DNA of 64,000 nt from Deltaproteobacteria bacterium HGW-Deltaproteobacteria-19 (GCA_002841865.1 PHBD01000021.1:32562-96561), one strand, 5' to 3'; shown: positions 35,581 to 44,872, counted from the first letter of the stretch. Numbers and translations: made by a program. Notes: generated by a model not told the origin, from the sequence alone.

Positions 35581-35633
35581 TCCCGTCCTTCGGACCCTGA
35601 ACCCGGGGCTCCCGCCACCCCAATGATCCCGCC

Positions 35634-36296
35634 CTACCCTCTCCAGGCTTCAGCCTCGTTCCAGCGGGCATAGAGTCGTTCCCGACGCCGAAACTCGGCG
35701 GAGTGAACGACCCGTCGCCCGTTCCTCACCTCCGCCCCCAGGTCTGCGTGCAGCATCTCGTGATATACTACATACTCCAGCACGAAAGGCGGGACGGTTT
35801 TCCGGTCCAGCCACGGATGGATGCGAATTGTTCCGGTCCGGCTGCTGTAGCTTCCCAGGATCCGTCGCCGGACGTGGCGGGAGGCCTTCCCCTGGCTCCA
35901 GGTGATGGGAACCGAGAGGCGGCCGTCAAAATAGATTTGATTGATCTTATCGAAAATGACCTGGAGGTTGTAGTGCCGTCCCCGGGGTTCGATGCGAACG
36001 GAACGCGGGGGCTGTTCGGGCCGGTCCCGGAGATGGCCGCGGATGAAATCGCCGATGAGCGGCCCCGGCTTTTTGCGGGTGCGGGCGAAGCGGGCGACCT
36101 CCCGAAGGACTTCGTCGCCGGCATCGAGGAAGATGCGGTGGAGGCGCAGCCGGACGCCGTCGGGGGCCGTCCGGACGCGAATCATCGAGACGTGATTGTC
36201 CGTGAGGACAAGATGAACGGGGCGACGCAGGCTTGACTCCAGGCGCTCCCGGAGGTCCCGTTCATCCGAGACAAGAGGAAGGCAAAGCTGTTCCAT
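35634..36296 (-). CDS. SprT-like zinc metalloprotease-domain protein
   Basis: 220 residues from ATG 36296; a longer frame would overlap panD. The C-terminal half carries VVYHEMLHADLG (HExxH zinc motif), followed by a third potential ligand in RRVVHSAEFRRRERLY. Before it come FDKINQIYFDGRLSVPITWS and TGTIRIHPWLD, as in SprT/YgjP-like minimal gluzincins. The substrate is unknown; eukaryotic Spartan relatives cut DNA-protein crosslinks. It is last gene in the panC-panD direction and may be co-transcribed with them. Confidence 0.83.
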   Translation of the reverse strand: MEQLCLPLVSDERDLRERLESSLRRPVHLVLTDNHVSMIRVRTAPDGVRLRLHRIFLDAGDEVLREVARFARTRKKPGPLIGDFIRGHLRDRPEQPPRSVRIEPRGRHYNLQVIFDKINQIYFDGRLSVPITWSQGKASRHVRRRILGSYSSRTGTIRIHPWLDRKTVPPFVLEYVVYHEMLHADLGAEVRNGRRVVHSAEFRRRERLYARWNEAEAWRG

Positions 36297-36349
36297 GGAT
36301 CCGCCGGCGGGCCTGTCGCCCTTCCGGCGGGACGGATCGTTGGACCGCG

Positions 36350-36709
36350 TCACTTGTCGCGCTTCTTGATCCTGTTTTTGTCGTCCACGAAGACGCACCT
36401 GGGTGACCATTTCTTCGCCGCTGCATCATCCACCATGACATAGCTGGCGATGATAACCAGGTCACCCCGGGAGACTTTTCGGGCCGCCGCTCCATTGAGA
36501 CAGATGACCCCGGATCCCGCCTTCCCGGTGATGGCATAGGTGGTGAACCGCTCCCCGTTGTCGACGTCGTAAATCGCCACCTTTTCATAGGGTAGGATGT
36601 CCGCCGCCTTCATGAGCTTTTCATCGATGGTGATGCTGCCCTCGTAATGAAGGTCCGCATCGGTGACCGTGGCCCGGTGGATCTTCGACTTCATCATGAA
36701 CCGTTGCAT
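36350..36709 (-). CDS. panD: Aspartate 1-decarboxylase
   Basis: This 119-residue proenzyme has self-cleavage site Gly24-Ser25 in YEGSITID, which creates the pyruvoyl cofactor. Family blocks [16 protein letters not shown] and [28 protein letters not shown] are intact. It makes beta-alanine from aspartate for pantothenate synthesis, one step before the panC product directly upstream (57 nt). Confidence 0.97.
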   Translation of the reverse strand: MQRFMMKSKIHRATVTDADLHYEGSITIDEKLMKAADILPYEKVAIYDVDNGERFTTYAITGKAGSGVICLNGAAARKVSRGDLVIIASYVMVDDAAAKKWSPRCVFVDDKNRIKKRDK

Positions 36710-36766
36710 GACGCGCCCCTTGTCCTTACATATTCATTATTTTTCGTTTTCGGGTCCCCCGGACGC

Positions 36767-37627
36767 CTACAGTTCCAGGGGTTCTCCGAAGACGGAATTG
36801 TCGATGAGCCTCGTATTCCCCACCCGCACGGCCAGGGCCATGACGCAGATCCCTTCGATCCGCTCCGCATCCTTCATGGTGGCGGTGTCGCAAATCTGGA
36901 CGTAATCGATCTTCGTGTAAGGGTGGGATAAAATGAATGTCTTCGCTTCTTCGATGATGGACGTCGCGTCGCGATCGCCACAGGCATACCGCTCCTGGGC
37001 CCTCTTGAGGGATCGGGAAAGGCTTAGCGCCGATTCACGCATTTCCGGTTTCAGGTACGTGTTCCGGGAACTCATGGCGAGGCCGTCGGCCTCCCGGGTG
37101 GTTGGCATGGCCACCACCGTGAGGTCCATGTTGAGGTCCTCCACCATCCGCCGGATCGCTGTAAGCTGCTGGAAGTCCTTCTTGCCGAAAATGGTGACGT
37201 GGGGCTTGACGATATTGAACAGTTTGCAGCAGACGGTGGTGACGCCCCGGAAATGACCGGGCCGGGAGAGACCGCAGAGGTTGTCGGTCACTTCCTCCAC
37301 GTTGACATAGGTCTGGTAATGGGGAGGGTACATCTCCGGATTCGACGGGAAGTAGATCACGTCCACGCCGACGGACTCGGCCATCCGGTGGTCCCGGTCG
37401 AAGTCCCGGGGGTAGCGGTCCAGGTCCTCCGCGGGGCCGAACTGGGTCGGGTTGACGTAGATGCTGACCACCAGGCAATCGGCACGCTTGCGGCCTTCCC
37501 GCATGAGGTCGAGGTGCCCCTCGTGAAAGAATCCCATCGTGGGAACAAAGGCAATCGTCTTTCCCTGCCGCCGGAGCGACTCTGAGAAAGTCTGCATTTC
37601 CCGAACCGTTTCGATGATCTGGATCAT
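36767..37627 (-). CDS. panC: Pantothenate synthetase
   Basis: This 286-residue enzyme has the ATP-binding MGFFHEGHLDLM motif (HxGH), KKDFQQL and MSSRN. It joins pantoate and beta-alanine with ATP to make pantothenate, the CoA precursor. CoA supply matters here because many neighbours use CoA esters. An intrinsic terminator sits only 16 nt upstream of its start codon, so expression may depend on read-through (see the terminator at 37643). Confidence 0.97.
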   Translation of the reverse strand: MIQIIETVREMQTFSESLRRQGKTIAFVPTMGFFHEGHLDLMREGRKRADCLVVSIYVNPTQFGPAEDLDRYPRDFDRDHRMAESVGVDVIYFPSNPEMYPPHYQTYVNVEEVTDNLCGLSRPGHFRGVTTVCCKLFNIVKPHVTIFGKKDFQQLTAIRRMVEDLNMDLTVVAMPTTREADGLAMSSRNTYLKPEMRESALSLSRSLKRAQERYACGDRDATSIIEEAKTFILSHPYTKIDYVQICDTATMKDAERIEGICVMALAVRVGNTRLIDNSVFGEPLEL

Positions 37628-37642
37628 CTTCGGAACCCCAAT

Positions 37643-37678
37643 AAAAAAAAGCCTCGCCGTCGCGTGACGGGAGGCCTT
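37643..37678 (-). terminator. Intrinsic terminator directly upstream of panC
   Basis: Leftward the stem GCCTC-CCGTC / GACGG-c-GAGGC has a 4-nt loop and is followed by TTTTTTTT. The U-run ends 15 nt before the panC ATG. It may simply end the tsaD-ksgA transcript or act as a leader attenuator for panCD. Confidence 0.88.
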
Positions 37679-37757
37679 GGTTGCTCTTGATTCTCTCTGC
37701 TGCCTGACCTTCCCGTCTCAGTCCGTCATGCGGATCCAAGCGGTCAGCGATGCCGTA

Positions 37758-38633
37758 TCAAACGGGTATGGTGTTGTCAAGCCCTTTTCGCAGAGCATCC
37801 AGAAGAACGATGCTGAGGCGGCCGAACTCGGCGGGAGACAGGGTCTCTCCCCGGCGCCCCGGATCGATCCCCGCAGCCAGAAGCAGATCCCCGAGATCGC
37901 TTCCTTCGGGCAATCCCAGGGATACCCCTTTGAGATTGTTGAAGATTGTCTTCCTCCGGCTGGCGAAGGATGCCCGGACGACCGCTGTGAAACATCCCTC
38001 TTCCCCGAGCGGGAACGGGGATTCCTCAAGAAAATCGAAGCGCAGCACCCGGGAATGAACCCGGGGGACGGGATAGAAACAGGTCGCCGGCACATCCAAG
38101 CGCTGGGTAACGCGGGCAAAGGCGGCCACCAGGACCGACGGGATTCCGTATTCTTTCGTCCCCGGAGACGCCGCCAGCCGCGCCGCCAGCTCCTTCTGGA
38201 ACATCAGGACTGCCGTGCGGATCCGTCTTCGGTGCGCCAGCAGATGAAACAGGATCGGAGTCGACAGGGAATAGGGAATATTCCCCACCACTGTGATCTT
38301 TTCCATGCCTGCCTCGTCGGCGAGAAGCGAAAAATCGACGGAAAGAACATCCCTTTGGAGGATCTCGATGTTGTCCTGTTCACGGAAGCGTTCCCGGAGG
38401 ATATCCGTCATCCTCGGGTCCACCTCGATGGCCAGGACGCGCCCGGCCGCCCCGGCGAGAAGCTCCGTCAGGGCTCCTGTCCCGGCCCCGATCTCGACTG
38501 CCGTCCCCTCTTGGCCGATGTCCGTCATGGCGGCGATCTTTTCCAGGATATTGCGGTCTTGAAGGAAACACTGTCCCAGTTTCTTCCGGGGGCGGAGGCC
38601 TCGGGAGCGGAGGATTTTCCGTGGAGTGGTCAT
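37758..38633 (-). CDS. rsmA: 16S rRNA dimethyladenosine transferase
   Basis: 291 residues from ATG 38633. The SAM-binding motif VEIGAGTGALTELL, acidic motif AIEVDPRM and catalytic motif VVGNIPYSLSTPI are all present, with the family C-terminal domain. It dimethylates A1518 and A1519 of 16S rRNA (KsgA). The start overlaps the stop of the DUF2062 gene by 4 nt, so tsaD, DUF2062 and rsmA are coupled. Confidence 0.95.
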   Translation of the reverse strand: MTTPRKILRSRGLRPRKKLGQCFLQDRNILEKIAAMTDIGQEGTAVEIGAGTGALTELLAGAAGRVLAIEVDPRMTDILRERFREQDNIEILQRDVLSVDFSLLADEAGMEKITVVGNIPYSLSTPILFHLLAHRRRIRTAVLMFQKELAARLAASPGTKEYGIPSVLVAAFARVTQRLDVPATCFYPVPRVHSRVLRFDFLEESPFPLGEEGCFTAVVRASFASRRKTIFNNLKGVSLGLPEGSDLGDLLLAAGIDPGRRGETLSPAEFGRLSIVLLDALRKGLDNTIPV

Positions 38634-39079
38634 TTCTTTCCGGCCCTCCAGGCAGTCAGCAGCCGCCTCGTGACGAGATAGGCCGGCACGGCGAAGAAAG
38701 GCGCGAACAGGAGACCCCCTACCTGAAGAGGAAGGAGAATATGCCAGCCGAGATTTGCGATGGCGGTCAGGGAATAGTCGGGCAAGGTCAGGGTGCACCG
38801 TTCAACTCCCAGAAGGAGCCGGCCCGCCTCGTACTGTGAAAAATAGAAAACAGGTATCGTCAGGGGGTTCGAGATGAGCCAGGACCCCAGATAGGCCGCA
38901 GTGACGTGCTGACGGAACAGGACGGATACGGCCACGATAAGGGCCGTATGAAAGGGAATCGTCGGGGTTACGCCGATGAAGACGCCGATGGCAATCCCCA
39001 GGGCGATCCGCCGGGGGTCTCCCTTGAGGCTCACGAACTGCCGGTAAAACTCCCCCAGTCTCCGTCTGATTGGATTCAT
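38630..39079 (-). CDS. DUF2062 membrane protein
   Basis: 149 residues from ATG 39079, inside the tsaD stop (ATGA overlap). It has about three hydrophobic segments: LGIAIGVFIGVTPTIPFHTAL, AYLGSWLISNPLTIPVFYFS and WHILLPLQVGGLLFAPFFAVPAYL. GVFIGVTPTIPFHT and SNPLTIPVFY are DUF2062 hallmarks. The family is of unknown function. Confidence 0.9.
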   Translation of the reverse strand: MNPIRRRLGEFYRQFVSLKGDPRRIALGIAIGVFIGVTPTIPFHTALIVAVSVLFRQHVTAAYLGSWLISNPLTIPVFYFSQYEAGRLLLGVERCTLTLPDYSLTAIANLGWHILLPLQVGGLLFAPFFAVPAYLVTRRLLTAWRAGKK

Positions 39080-40080
39080 TGCCGCTCGGACAGGGGCCAC
39101 CGGGAGACCGCGTTCAGGTCATAAGAGTCCCGCAGACCCCGGGAAAGACGGTAATCGCCGACGACGGCGATCATGGCGGCATTGTCGGTACAAAGGATCG
39201 GCGGCGGGATGAGCACCTCGATCCCCCGCTCCCGGGCATCTTCCTGGAACCGCGTCCGGAGCCGGCTGTTGGCGGCCACACCCCCGCAGACAACCACCTG
39301 TTTCAGACCGTTCTCTCCGGCCGCCCGGAGGGTCTTCTCCACGAGCACGTCGACCACGGCCTCCTGGAAACTGGCCACGACACCGGGCATTTCCCCGGCT
39401 GCCGGCATTCCCTTCTGCTTCACGAAGTTCAGGAGTGCCGTCTTGAGGCCGCTGAAGCTGAACTCCAGGCTGTCCCGCATGGCCCGGGGAAACGTATATG
39501 CGGAGCGGTCGCCCTGCTTCGCCATCTTGTCGATCACGACCCCACCGGGATAGCCGATGTCCAGGAGTTTCGCAGCCTTGTCGAAGGCCTCCCCGGCCGC
39601 ATCGTCTCGCGTCTGCCCCAGGATCGTAAAGCGCGTGAAGTCCTCCACCCGGTAAATCGTCGTGTGCCCGCCCGAGACGACGAGCGCCGCGAAGGGAAAT
39701 GACGGCCGCCGGTCCGAGAGGAAGATGGCTGCCACGTGCCCTTCCAGGTGGTTGACGCCGACGAAGGGCAGCCTCCGGCCGAAGGCGACGGCCTTGGCCG
39801 CGGAGAGACCCACCAGGAGAGAACCCACCAGGCCGGGCCCCCGCGTCACTGCGATCCCTTCGATCCCGTCAAGCGTCGTTCCGGCATCGTCCAGGGCCTG
39901 CAGGATCACCGCCCCGATGGCCTCGATGTGCTTGCGCGAGGCGATCTCCGGGACGACGCCGCCGTATTTGCTGTGGACGTCGATCTGGGAGGCGATGACG
40001 TTGGAAAGCATGATGCGACCGTCCCGGACGACCGCCGCCGCCGTCTCGTCGCAGGATGTCTCGATGGCCAGGACCAGCAT
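39076..40080 (-). CDS. tsaD: tRNA N6-adenosine threonylcarbamoyltransferase
   Basis: 334 residues from ATG 40080. Features: AIETSCDETAAAVV at the start, metal-binding His in GVNHLEGHVAA, LVVSGGHT, and GLKTALLNFV and VVVCGGVAANSRLR in the C-terminal lobe. TsaD with TsaB/TsaE transfers the threonylcarbamoyl group to A37 of ANN-decoding tRNAs. It heads the leftward tsaD-DUF2062-rsmA operon and diverges from nadB. Confidence 0.96.
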   Translation of the reverse strand: MLVLAIETSCDETAAAVVRDGRIMLSNVIASQIDVHSKYGGVVPEIASRKHIEAIGAVILQALDDAGTTLDGIEGIAVTRGPGLVGSLLVGLSAAKAVAFGRRLPFVGVNHLEGHVAAIFLSDRRPSFPFAALVVSGGHTTIYRVEDFTRFTILGQTRDDAAGEAFDKAAKLLDIGYPGGVVIDKMAKQGDRSAYTFPRAMRDSLEFSFSGLKTALLNFVKQKGMPAAGEMPGVVASFQEAVVDVLVEKTLRAAGENGLKQVVVCGGVAANSRLRTRFQEDARERGIEVLIPPPILCTDNAAMIAVVGDYRLSRGLRDSYDLNAVSRWPLSERQ

Positions 40081-40105
40081 GATACCGTTCTCCAGGGGTT
40101 TTTCG

Positions 40106-40134
40106 TTTACATTCAAACCGGGAAACTATATAGA
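40106..40134 (+). promoter_or_regulatory. Probable nadB promoter
   Basis: TTTACA, a 17-nt spacer and TATAGA are followed about 7 nt later by the palindrome at 40141. The nadB ATG is 93 nt downstream of the -10. Confidence 0.5.
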
Positions 40135-40140
40135 AGTCCC

Positions 40141-40158
40141 CGAACTTTGTAAAGTTCG
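40141..40158. promoter_or_regulatory. Palindromic operator candidate for nadB
   Basis: CGAACTTTGTAAAGTTCG has perfect 8-bp arms around a central GT. It covers the expected transcription start of the nadB promoter, the classical position of a repressor site. Confidence 0.5.
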
Positions 40159-40227
40159 CCGGACACCGGCCGTCCCGACAGCAGTCAGGCTTCCGGCCAT
40201 TCAAGACACCGGCAGGGAGCGCCAATC

Positions 40228-41871
40228 ATGGAAATCAAGACGGACTTTCTCATCCTGGGCAGCGGAATAGCGGGCCTCAGCCTCGCCATCAAGGCCGTCG
40301 ACCTCGGCAGCGTGGCAATCGTTACCAAGAAGGAAAAAATCGAGTCTTCCACCAACTACGCCCAGGGGGGCATCGCCGCCGTCCAGGCGGAAACGGATTC
40401 CTTCGATTCCCACATCGAGGATACCCTCGTCTGCGGAGCGGGTCTCTGCAAAATCGACGTCGTGAAGTTCGTCGTCGAAGAGGGGCCGGAGCGGATCCGG
40501 GAGTTGGTGGACTGGGGGGTCCAGTTCACCCGGACCAAGGATCACCCAGACCGCTTCGACCTGGGCCGGGAAGGCGGGCATAGTGCCCGTCGAATCCTTC
40601 ACGCCCACGACCTGACGGGCCGGGAAATCGAGCGAGCCCTGTCGGAAATGGCCGGCACAAAGCCGAACATCTGTATTTATGAAAACCACTTTGCCATCGA
40701 CCTGATCCTCAAGTCCCGCATTCCGGGACAGGCGATCACCGGCAGCGACCGCTGCCTCGGCGCCTACGTCCTGGACATCCTGCGCGGCGAGATTCACACG
40801 TTCCGCGCCCGGTTCGTGATCCTCGCCACGGGCGGCACGGGAAAGGTCTACCTCATCACTACGAACCCCGATATCGCCACCGGCGATGGCGTGGCCATGG
40901 CCTACCGGGCCGGGGCACGCATTGCCAACATGGAATTCATCCAGTTTCATCCGACCTGCCTGTACCACCCGGAGGCCAAGGCATTCCTGATCAGCGAGGC
41001 GGTCCGCGGCGAAGGCGCGATCCTGAAGCTGAAGAACGGGACCCCTTTCATGGACAAGTACCACCCCATGAAAAGCCTCGCTCCCCGGGACGTGGTGGCC
41101 CAGGCGATCGACACGGAGCTGAAGAAATCGGGGGACGAATACGTCCTCCTGGATATTTCGCACCGCGACCGTAATTTCATCATCGGCCGCTTTCCTCACA
41201 TCTACGCCCGCTGCCTTGAATTCGGCCTGGACATCACCCGGCAACCAATTCCCGTTGCCCCGGCGGCCCACTACCAGTGCGGGGGTGTCGCCGTCGACGC
41301 CTGCGGGGAATCGAGCATTCCGGGTGTCTTCGCCTGCGGCGAGGTGGCCTGCACCGGCCTCCACGGGGCAAACCGTCTGGCCAGCAATTCCCTTCTCGAA
41401 GCGGTGGTCTTCAGCCATCGAATGTTTCTCCGGATGAAGGAGCGCTTCCCATCCGTCGCAGAGGATCTTGTTCCCATCCCGGCCTGGGATCCCCGGGGCG
41501 CCACCGAAAGTGACGAATCCATCGTGGTGTCGCACAATTGGGACGAGATCCGGTCCTGTATGTCCAACTACGTGGGGATCGTCCGCTCGGATAAGCGTCT
41601 GGAGCGGGCGGCTCGGCGCGTCGAGCTGATCAACCGGGAGATCGACGAGTACTACCGGAACTTCCTGATCACGAGAGATTTGCTGGAGCTCAGAAATATC
41701 ACCACCGTGGCGGGCCTGATTGTGAAGTGTGCCCGCCTGCGGAAGGAAAGCCGGGGGCTTCATTTCAACATCAACTACCCCGAGCGGGACGACGAACGCT
41801 GGCTGAAGGACACGGTCCTGATCCAGCCATCCCACGACCGGGGCAATTTCTCCAATCCCCTTGCGATTTGA
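40228..41871 (+). CDS. nadB: L-aspartate oxidase
   Basis: This 547-residue flavoenzyme has the FAD motif FLILGSGIAGLSLAIKA, SSTNYAQGGIAAV, HSARRILHAHDLTGREIE, the substrate block FIQFHPTCLYHPEAKAFLISEAVRGEGA and ACGEVACTGLHGANRLASNSLLEAVVF. It oxidises aspartate to iminoaspartate for quinolinate and NAD synthesis, with fumarate as likely electron acceptor in an anaerobe. Fumarate reductase-family relatives share motifs, but the TNYAQGG and HGANRL blocks point to NadB. nadA and nadC are not in the window. Confidence 0.95.
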   Translation: MEIKTDFLILGSGIAGLSLAIKAVDLGSVAIVTKKEKIESSTNYAQGGIAAVQAETDSFDSHIEDTLVCGAGLCKIDVVKFVVEEGPERIRELVDWGVQFTRTKDHPDRFDLGREGGHSARRILHAHDLTGREIERALSEMAGTKPNICIYENHFAIDLILKSRIPGQAITGSDRCLGAYVLDILRGEIHTFRARFVILATGGTGKVYLITTNPDIATGDGVAMAYRAGARIANMEFIQFHPTCLYHPEAKAFLISEAVRGEGAILKLKNGTPFMDKYHPMKSLAPRDVVAQAIDTELKKSGDEYVLLDISHRDRNFIIGRFPHIYARCLEFGLDITRQPIPVAPAAHYQCGGVAVDACGESSIPGVFACGEVACTGLHGANRLASNSLLEAVVFSHRMFLRMKERFPSVAEDLVPIPAWDPRGATESDESIVVSHNWDEIRSCMSNYVGIVRSDKRLERAARRVELINREIDEYYRNFLITRDLLELRNITTVAGLIVKCARLRKESRGLHFNINYPERDDERWLKDTVLIQPSHDRGNFSNPLAI

Positions 41872-41877
41872 TGCGTT

Positions 41878-42519
41878 TCAGGGCCAGGAAAGCTCGACCT
41901 TGCCGAGGACGCCGGTAAAGGCAAGCTTGAAGGGTGCGCCTTTCGGAACGGACCCGGCCTTGAATTTCAGGGTATAGCAGTTTCCGTGGTAGGGATTCAC
42001 GTAGGGATAGAAGGCGGTCACGAGAGGGGACACCTTGCCGATGCGCCGCACCTCCATGGGTTCGAACCGGTTCCCCTGGTCGTCATAGAGATAGACCTTC
42101 CAAACGGAGCCGCTCTTGTCGAAGTCGTTCGCATCCTTTTCGGGCATCGCGGCGTAGAAGAAGAACTCGTCGAAATCGGAGGCCATTTCATCGAGCACCT
42201 CCCGTCGGGTCTTCATCTGCTCTTCCGTCAGGCCATAGAGCCGGGCATAATCTTTCACATAGGCGGCCCGAAACTCGGCGGACTTGAAGGTGACGGTCAG
42301 ATCGGCCCGGGTCTCGAACTGGGAATGGAGGCTCTTCGTCCGGGTCGAGGCATCCAGAATCGCCAGGTACTCTTTCGAGACGCCCTTCTCACGCACCATG
42401 TCGACGTAGCTCTGCAGATAACCGCAGCCGCAAAGAAACGCCAGGACCAAAAGCACCGCTCCCGACGCAGCAAACCGGATCATGATCCTTCCCCTCGGAT
42501 GGACGATCGGTTCGTTCAT
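41878..42519 (-). CDS. Hypothetical lipoprotein
   Basis: This 213-residue protein has a lipoprotein signal ending LCGC (modified Cys at about 32). The mature part has a helical region (DASTRTKSLHSQFETRADLTV) and a beta-rich C-terminal domain (WKVYLYDDQGNRFEPMEVRRIGKVSPLV, CYTLKFKAGSVPKGAPFKLAFTGVLGKVELSW). I do not recognise the family. Its ATG overlaps the purB stop (ATGA). ATG 42483 is an alternative start that gives a shorter, more typical signal. It converges with nadB, 6 nt apart. Confidence 0.75.
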   Translation of the reverse strand: MNEPIVHPRGRIMIRFAASGAVLLVLAFLCGCGYLQSYVDMVREKGVSKEYLAILDASTRTKSLHSQFETRADLTVTFKSAEFRAAYVKDYARLYGLTEEQMKTRREVLDEMASDFDEFFFYAAMPEKDANDFDKSGSVWKVYLYDDQGNRFEPMEVRRIGKVSPLVTAFYPYVNPYHGNCYTLKFKAGSVPKGAPFKLAFTGVLGKVELSWP

Positions 42520-43817
42520 GCTCCCTCCCCGAAGACCCGCTGAAAGATGTAGTCCACATGCTTGAGGAAATTCTCCACCCGAAATACCTGGTCGAGGTCT
42601 CCCTCTCCGATGCGGGCCATGATCTCCCGATCCTCGCTGAGCAGGCTCCGGAAGGGCATCCCGCGCTCCCAGGAGGCCATGGCGTTCCGCTGCACCGCGG
42701 CGTAGGCGCCCTCCCGCGTCATCCCGCTCTCGACCAGTTTCAGAAGAACCATCTGGGAGAAGATCACACCGTGGGTCATCTCCAGGTTGGCTTTCATCCG
42801 CTCCGGGTAGACCACCAGCTTTTCGATCAGTCCGGTGAAGCGGGCCAGCATGAAGTCCAGGAGGATGGTCGCATCCGGGCCGATCACGCGCTCCACCGAG
42901 GAATGGCTGATATCCCGCTCGTGCCAGAGGGCAACGTCCTCCAGGGCGGCCAGGGCGTAAGACCGCATCAGGCGGGCGAGGCCGGAGAGATTTTCCGAGA
43001 GCACCGGGTTCCGCTTGTGGGGCATGGCGGAAGATCCCTTCTGTCCGGGCGAGAAATACTCCTCCGCCTCCCTGACCTCCGTTCTCTGCAGCAGCCGGAT
43101 TTCCTGGGCGAACTTGTCGATGGAGGAGCCGATGATGGCCAGCGTGCAGAAATACTCGGCATGCCGGTCCCGCTGGACGATCTGGGAGGAGACCGCAGCG
43201 GGTTTCAGACCCAGCTTTTCACAGACGTATTCCTCCACGCTGGGGTGCACAAAGGAAAAAGTGCCCACGGCCCCGGCCAGTTTGCCGACGCCGACGATCT
43301 CCATGGCCCGTTCGAGCCGGAGCCGGTTGCGCTGCATTTCCTGGTACCACAGGGCCATCTTCAGCCCGAAGGTGATGGGCTCTGCGTGAATGCCGTGGGA
43401 GCGACCGATCATCAGGGTGCGCTTGTGCTCGAAGGCCCGCATTTTCAGCACCGCCAGGAGCCGGTCCAGATCCGCAAGCAGGATCTCCGCGGCCTCTTTC
43501 AGGAGCACCGCCAGCGACGTGTCGAGGATGTCCGAGGAGGTGAGGCCCATATGGATGAACCGTCCCTCCTCCCCCACCTTCTCCGTCACCGAGGTGAGAA
43601 AGGCGATCACGTCGTGCTTGGTGACCTTCTCGATCTCGTCGATGCGCTCCACATCGAATCCGGCCCTTTCCCGGATCACGTTCAAGGCCTCCCGGGGGAT
43701 CTCTCCCCGCTCGGCAAAGGCCTCGCAGGCCAGGATCTCTATGTCGAGCCACTTCCGGTAGCGGTTTTCGGCGCTCCAGATGCGGGTCATGGCTTCTCTG
43801 GAATATCTGGGTATCAC
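42516..43817 (-). CDS. purB: Adenylosuccinate lyase
   Basis: This 433-residue member of the fumarase/aspartase superfamily carries the signature GQKGSSAMPHKRNPVLSENL, HMGLTSSDILDTSLAVLLKEA and RSHGIHAEPITFGLK with the catalytic His. It cleaves SAICAR and adenylosuccinate to release fumarate in purine synthesis. It overlaps both neighbours by 4 nt, forming a tight operon mscS-purB-lipoprotein. The lack of a functional link between the three suggests an operon of convenience. Confidence 0.96.
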   Translation of the reverse strand: MIPRYSREAMTRIWSAENRYRKWLDIEILACEAFAERGEIPREALNVIRERAGFDVERIDEIEKVTKHDVIAFLTSVTEKVGEEGRFIHMGLTSSDILDTSLAVLLKEAAEILLADLDRLLAVLKMRAFEHKRTLMIGRSHGIHAEPITFGLKMALWYQEMQRNRLRLERAMEIVGVGKLAGAVGTFSFVHPSVEEYVCEKLGLKPAAVSSQIVQRDRHAEYFCTLAIIGSSIDKFAQEIRLLQRTEVREAEEYFSPGQKGSSAMPHKRNPVLSENLSGLARLMRSYALAALEDVALWHERDISHSSVERVIGPDATILLDFMLARFTGLIEKLVVYPERMKANLEMTHGVIFSQMVLLKLVESGMTREGAYAAVQRNAMASWERGMPFRSLLSEDREIMARIGEGDLDQVFRVENFLKHVDYIFQRVFGEGA

Positions 43818-44872
43818 GAATCGCTCCTTTTTCCGTCTGCTTCCCCGCCCTTCATGTAGATCGTCCGGATGGGGAAGGGAATTTCGACGCCATCTTCCCG
43901 ATATCGCCGGTGAAGGCGCTTGATGAACTCATGCCGGACCATGAACTGGTCCGTGAAGGTCCTGACCCGGAGAATGGCGCTGAAATTGATGCTGGAATCT
44001 CCAAAGGCGACGTAGCGGACCAACGGCTCGAATTCGGGCACACCGCCCTCGATCTCCACAAGGACCTCTTTTGCCACATCCAGTGTAATCTTTTCAACCC
44101 TTTCCAGCTCGCTGTCGTAACTAACCCCAAGCGGGATGACGATGTTCATCTCGCTGCTCTCCAGGTCGAAGTTGGTAACCTTCGCCTTGGCCAGCTCGGC
44201 GTTCGGGATCACAATCATGTTATTCGGCGTCGCCCGGAGCGTGGTGCTCCGCCAGGTAATGTCATGGACGACGCCCTCCTCCCCGCTGGCGAGCTTCACG
44301 TAGTCTCCGGGCCGGATCTGGCGTGAGGCGATGATCTGGATTCCCGAGAAGAGATTGGAAAGCGTGTCCTGAAGGGCCAGGGCCGCCGCCAGGCCTCCCA
44401 CACCAAGGGCCGTCAGGACCGGAGTGATGGAGATCCCGAGGGTCTGCAGGATGACCAGGATGCCAAGGAGAAGAATGATTGCTTTCGAGATGTTGGCGAA
44501 AAGAGTGGTGTTGACGAAGACGCCGCCTGCCCGGCTGCTGTAGAGATTGACGATGCCCACGGTCAGGCGGGCAAGAAAGAACGTGACCGAGAGGATTACC
44601 AGGACCAGGATGCCCTTCTCCAGAAGGCTGAAGACGTGGGCCGAAAGGGGAACGGCATGGATGGCGGCGTACGCGGCCGTGGCCGTGAACCAGTAGATTC
44701 CCATCCGCCGCAGGGCCATCACCAGAATATTTCCGCTCTCCCACCCGGTGCGACGGATGATCCGCCGCAGGATCCGGCGTGCCAGGGCATCTGCCGCGAT
44801 ACCACAGAAGATTCCCGCCGCCATGATGAGCAGGGGGAGGATGTAAACGTGCTGTGCCAGGAGTTGGGTCAT
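43814..44872 (-). CDS. MscS-family mechanosensitive channel
   Basis: 352 residues from ATG 44872. Four predicted helices precede the conserved pore and beta domain: LGVGGLAAALALQDTLSNLFSGIQI, RPGDYVKLASGEEGVVHDITWRSTTLRATPNNMIVIPNAELA and GVSYDSELERVEKI. The C-terminal domain ends VEIPFPIRTIYMKGG. It would open on membrane stretch and release solutes during hypo-osmotic shock. The stop overlaps the purB start by 4 nt. Confidence 0.93.
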   Translation of the reverse strand: MTQLLAQHVYILPLLIMAAGIFCGIAADALARRILRRIIRRTGWESGNILVMALRRMGIYWFTATAAYAAIHAVPLSAHVFSLLEKGILVLVILSVTFFLARLTVGIVNLYSSRAGGVFVNTTLFANISKAIILLLGILVILQTLGISITPVLTALGVGGLAAALALQDTLSNLFSGIQIIASRQIRPGDYVKLASGEEGVVHDITWRSTTLRATPNNMIVIPNAELAKAKVTNFDLESSEMNIVIPLGVSYDSELERVEKITLDVAKEVLVEIEGGVPEFEPLVRYVAFGDSSINFSAILRVRTFTDQFMVRHEFIKRLHRRYREDGVEIPFPIRTIYMKGGEADGKRSDS

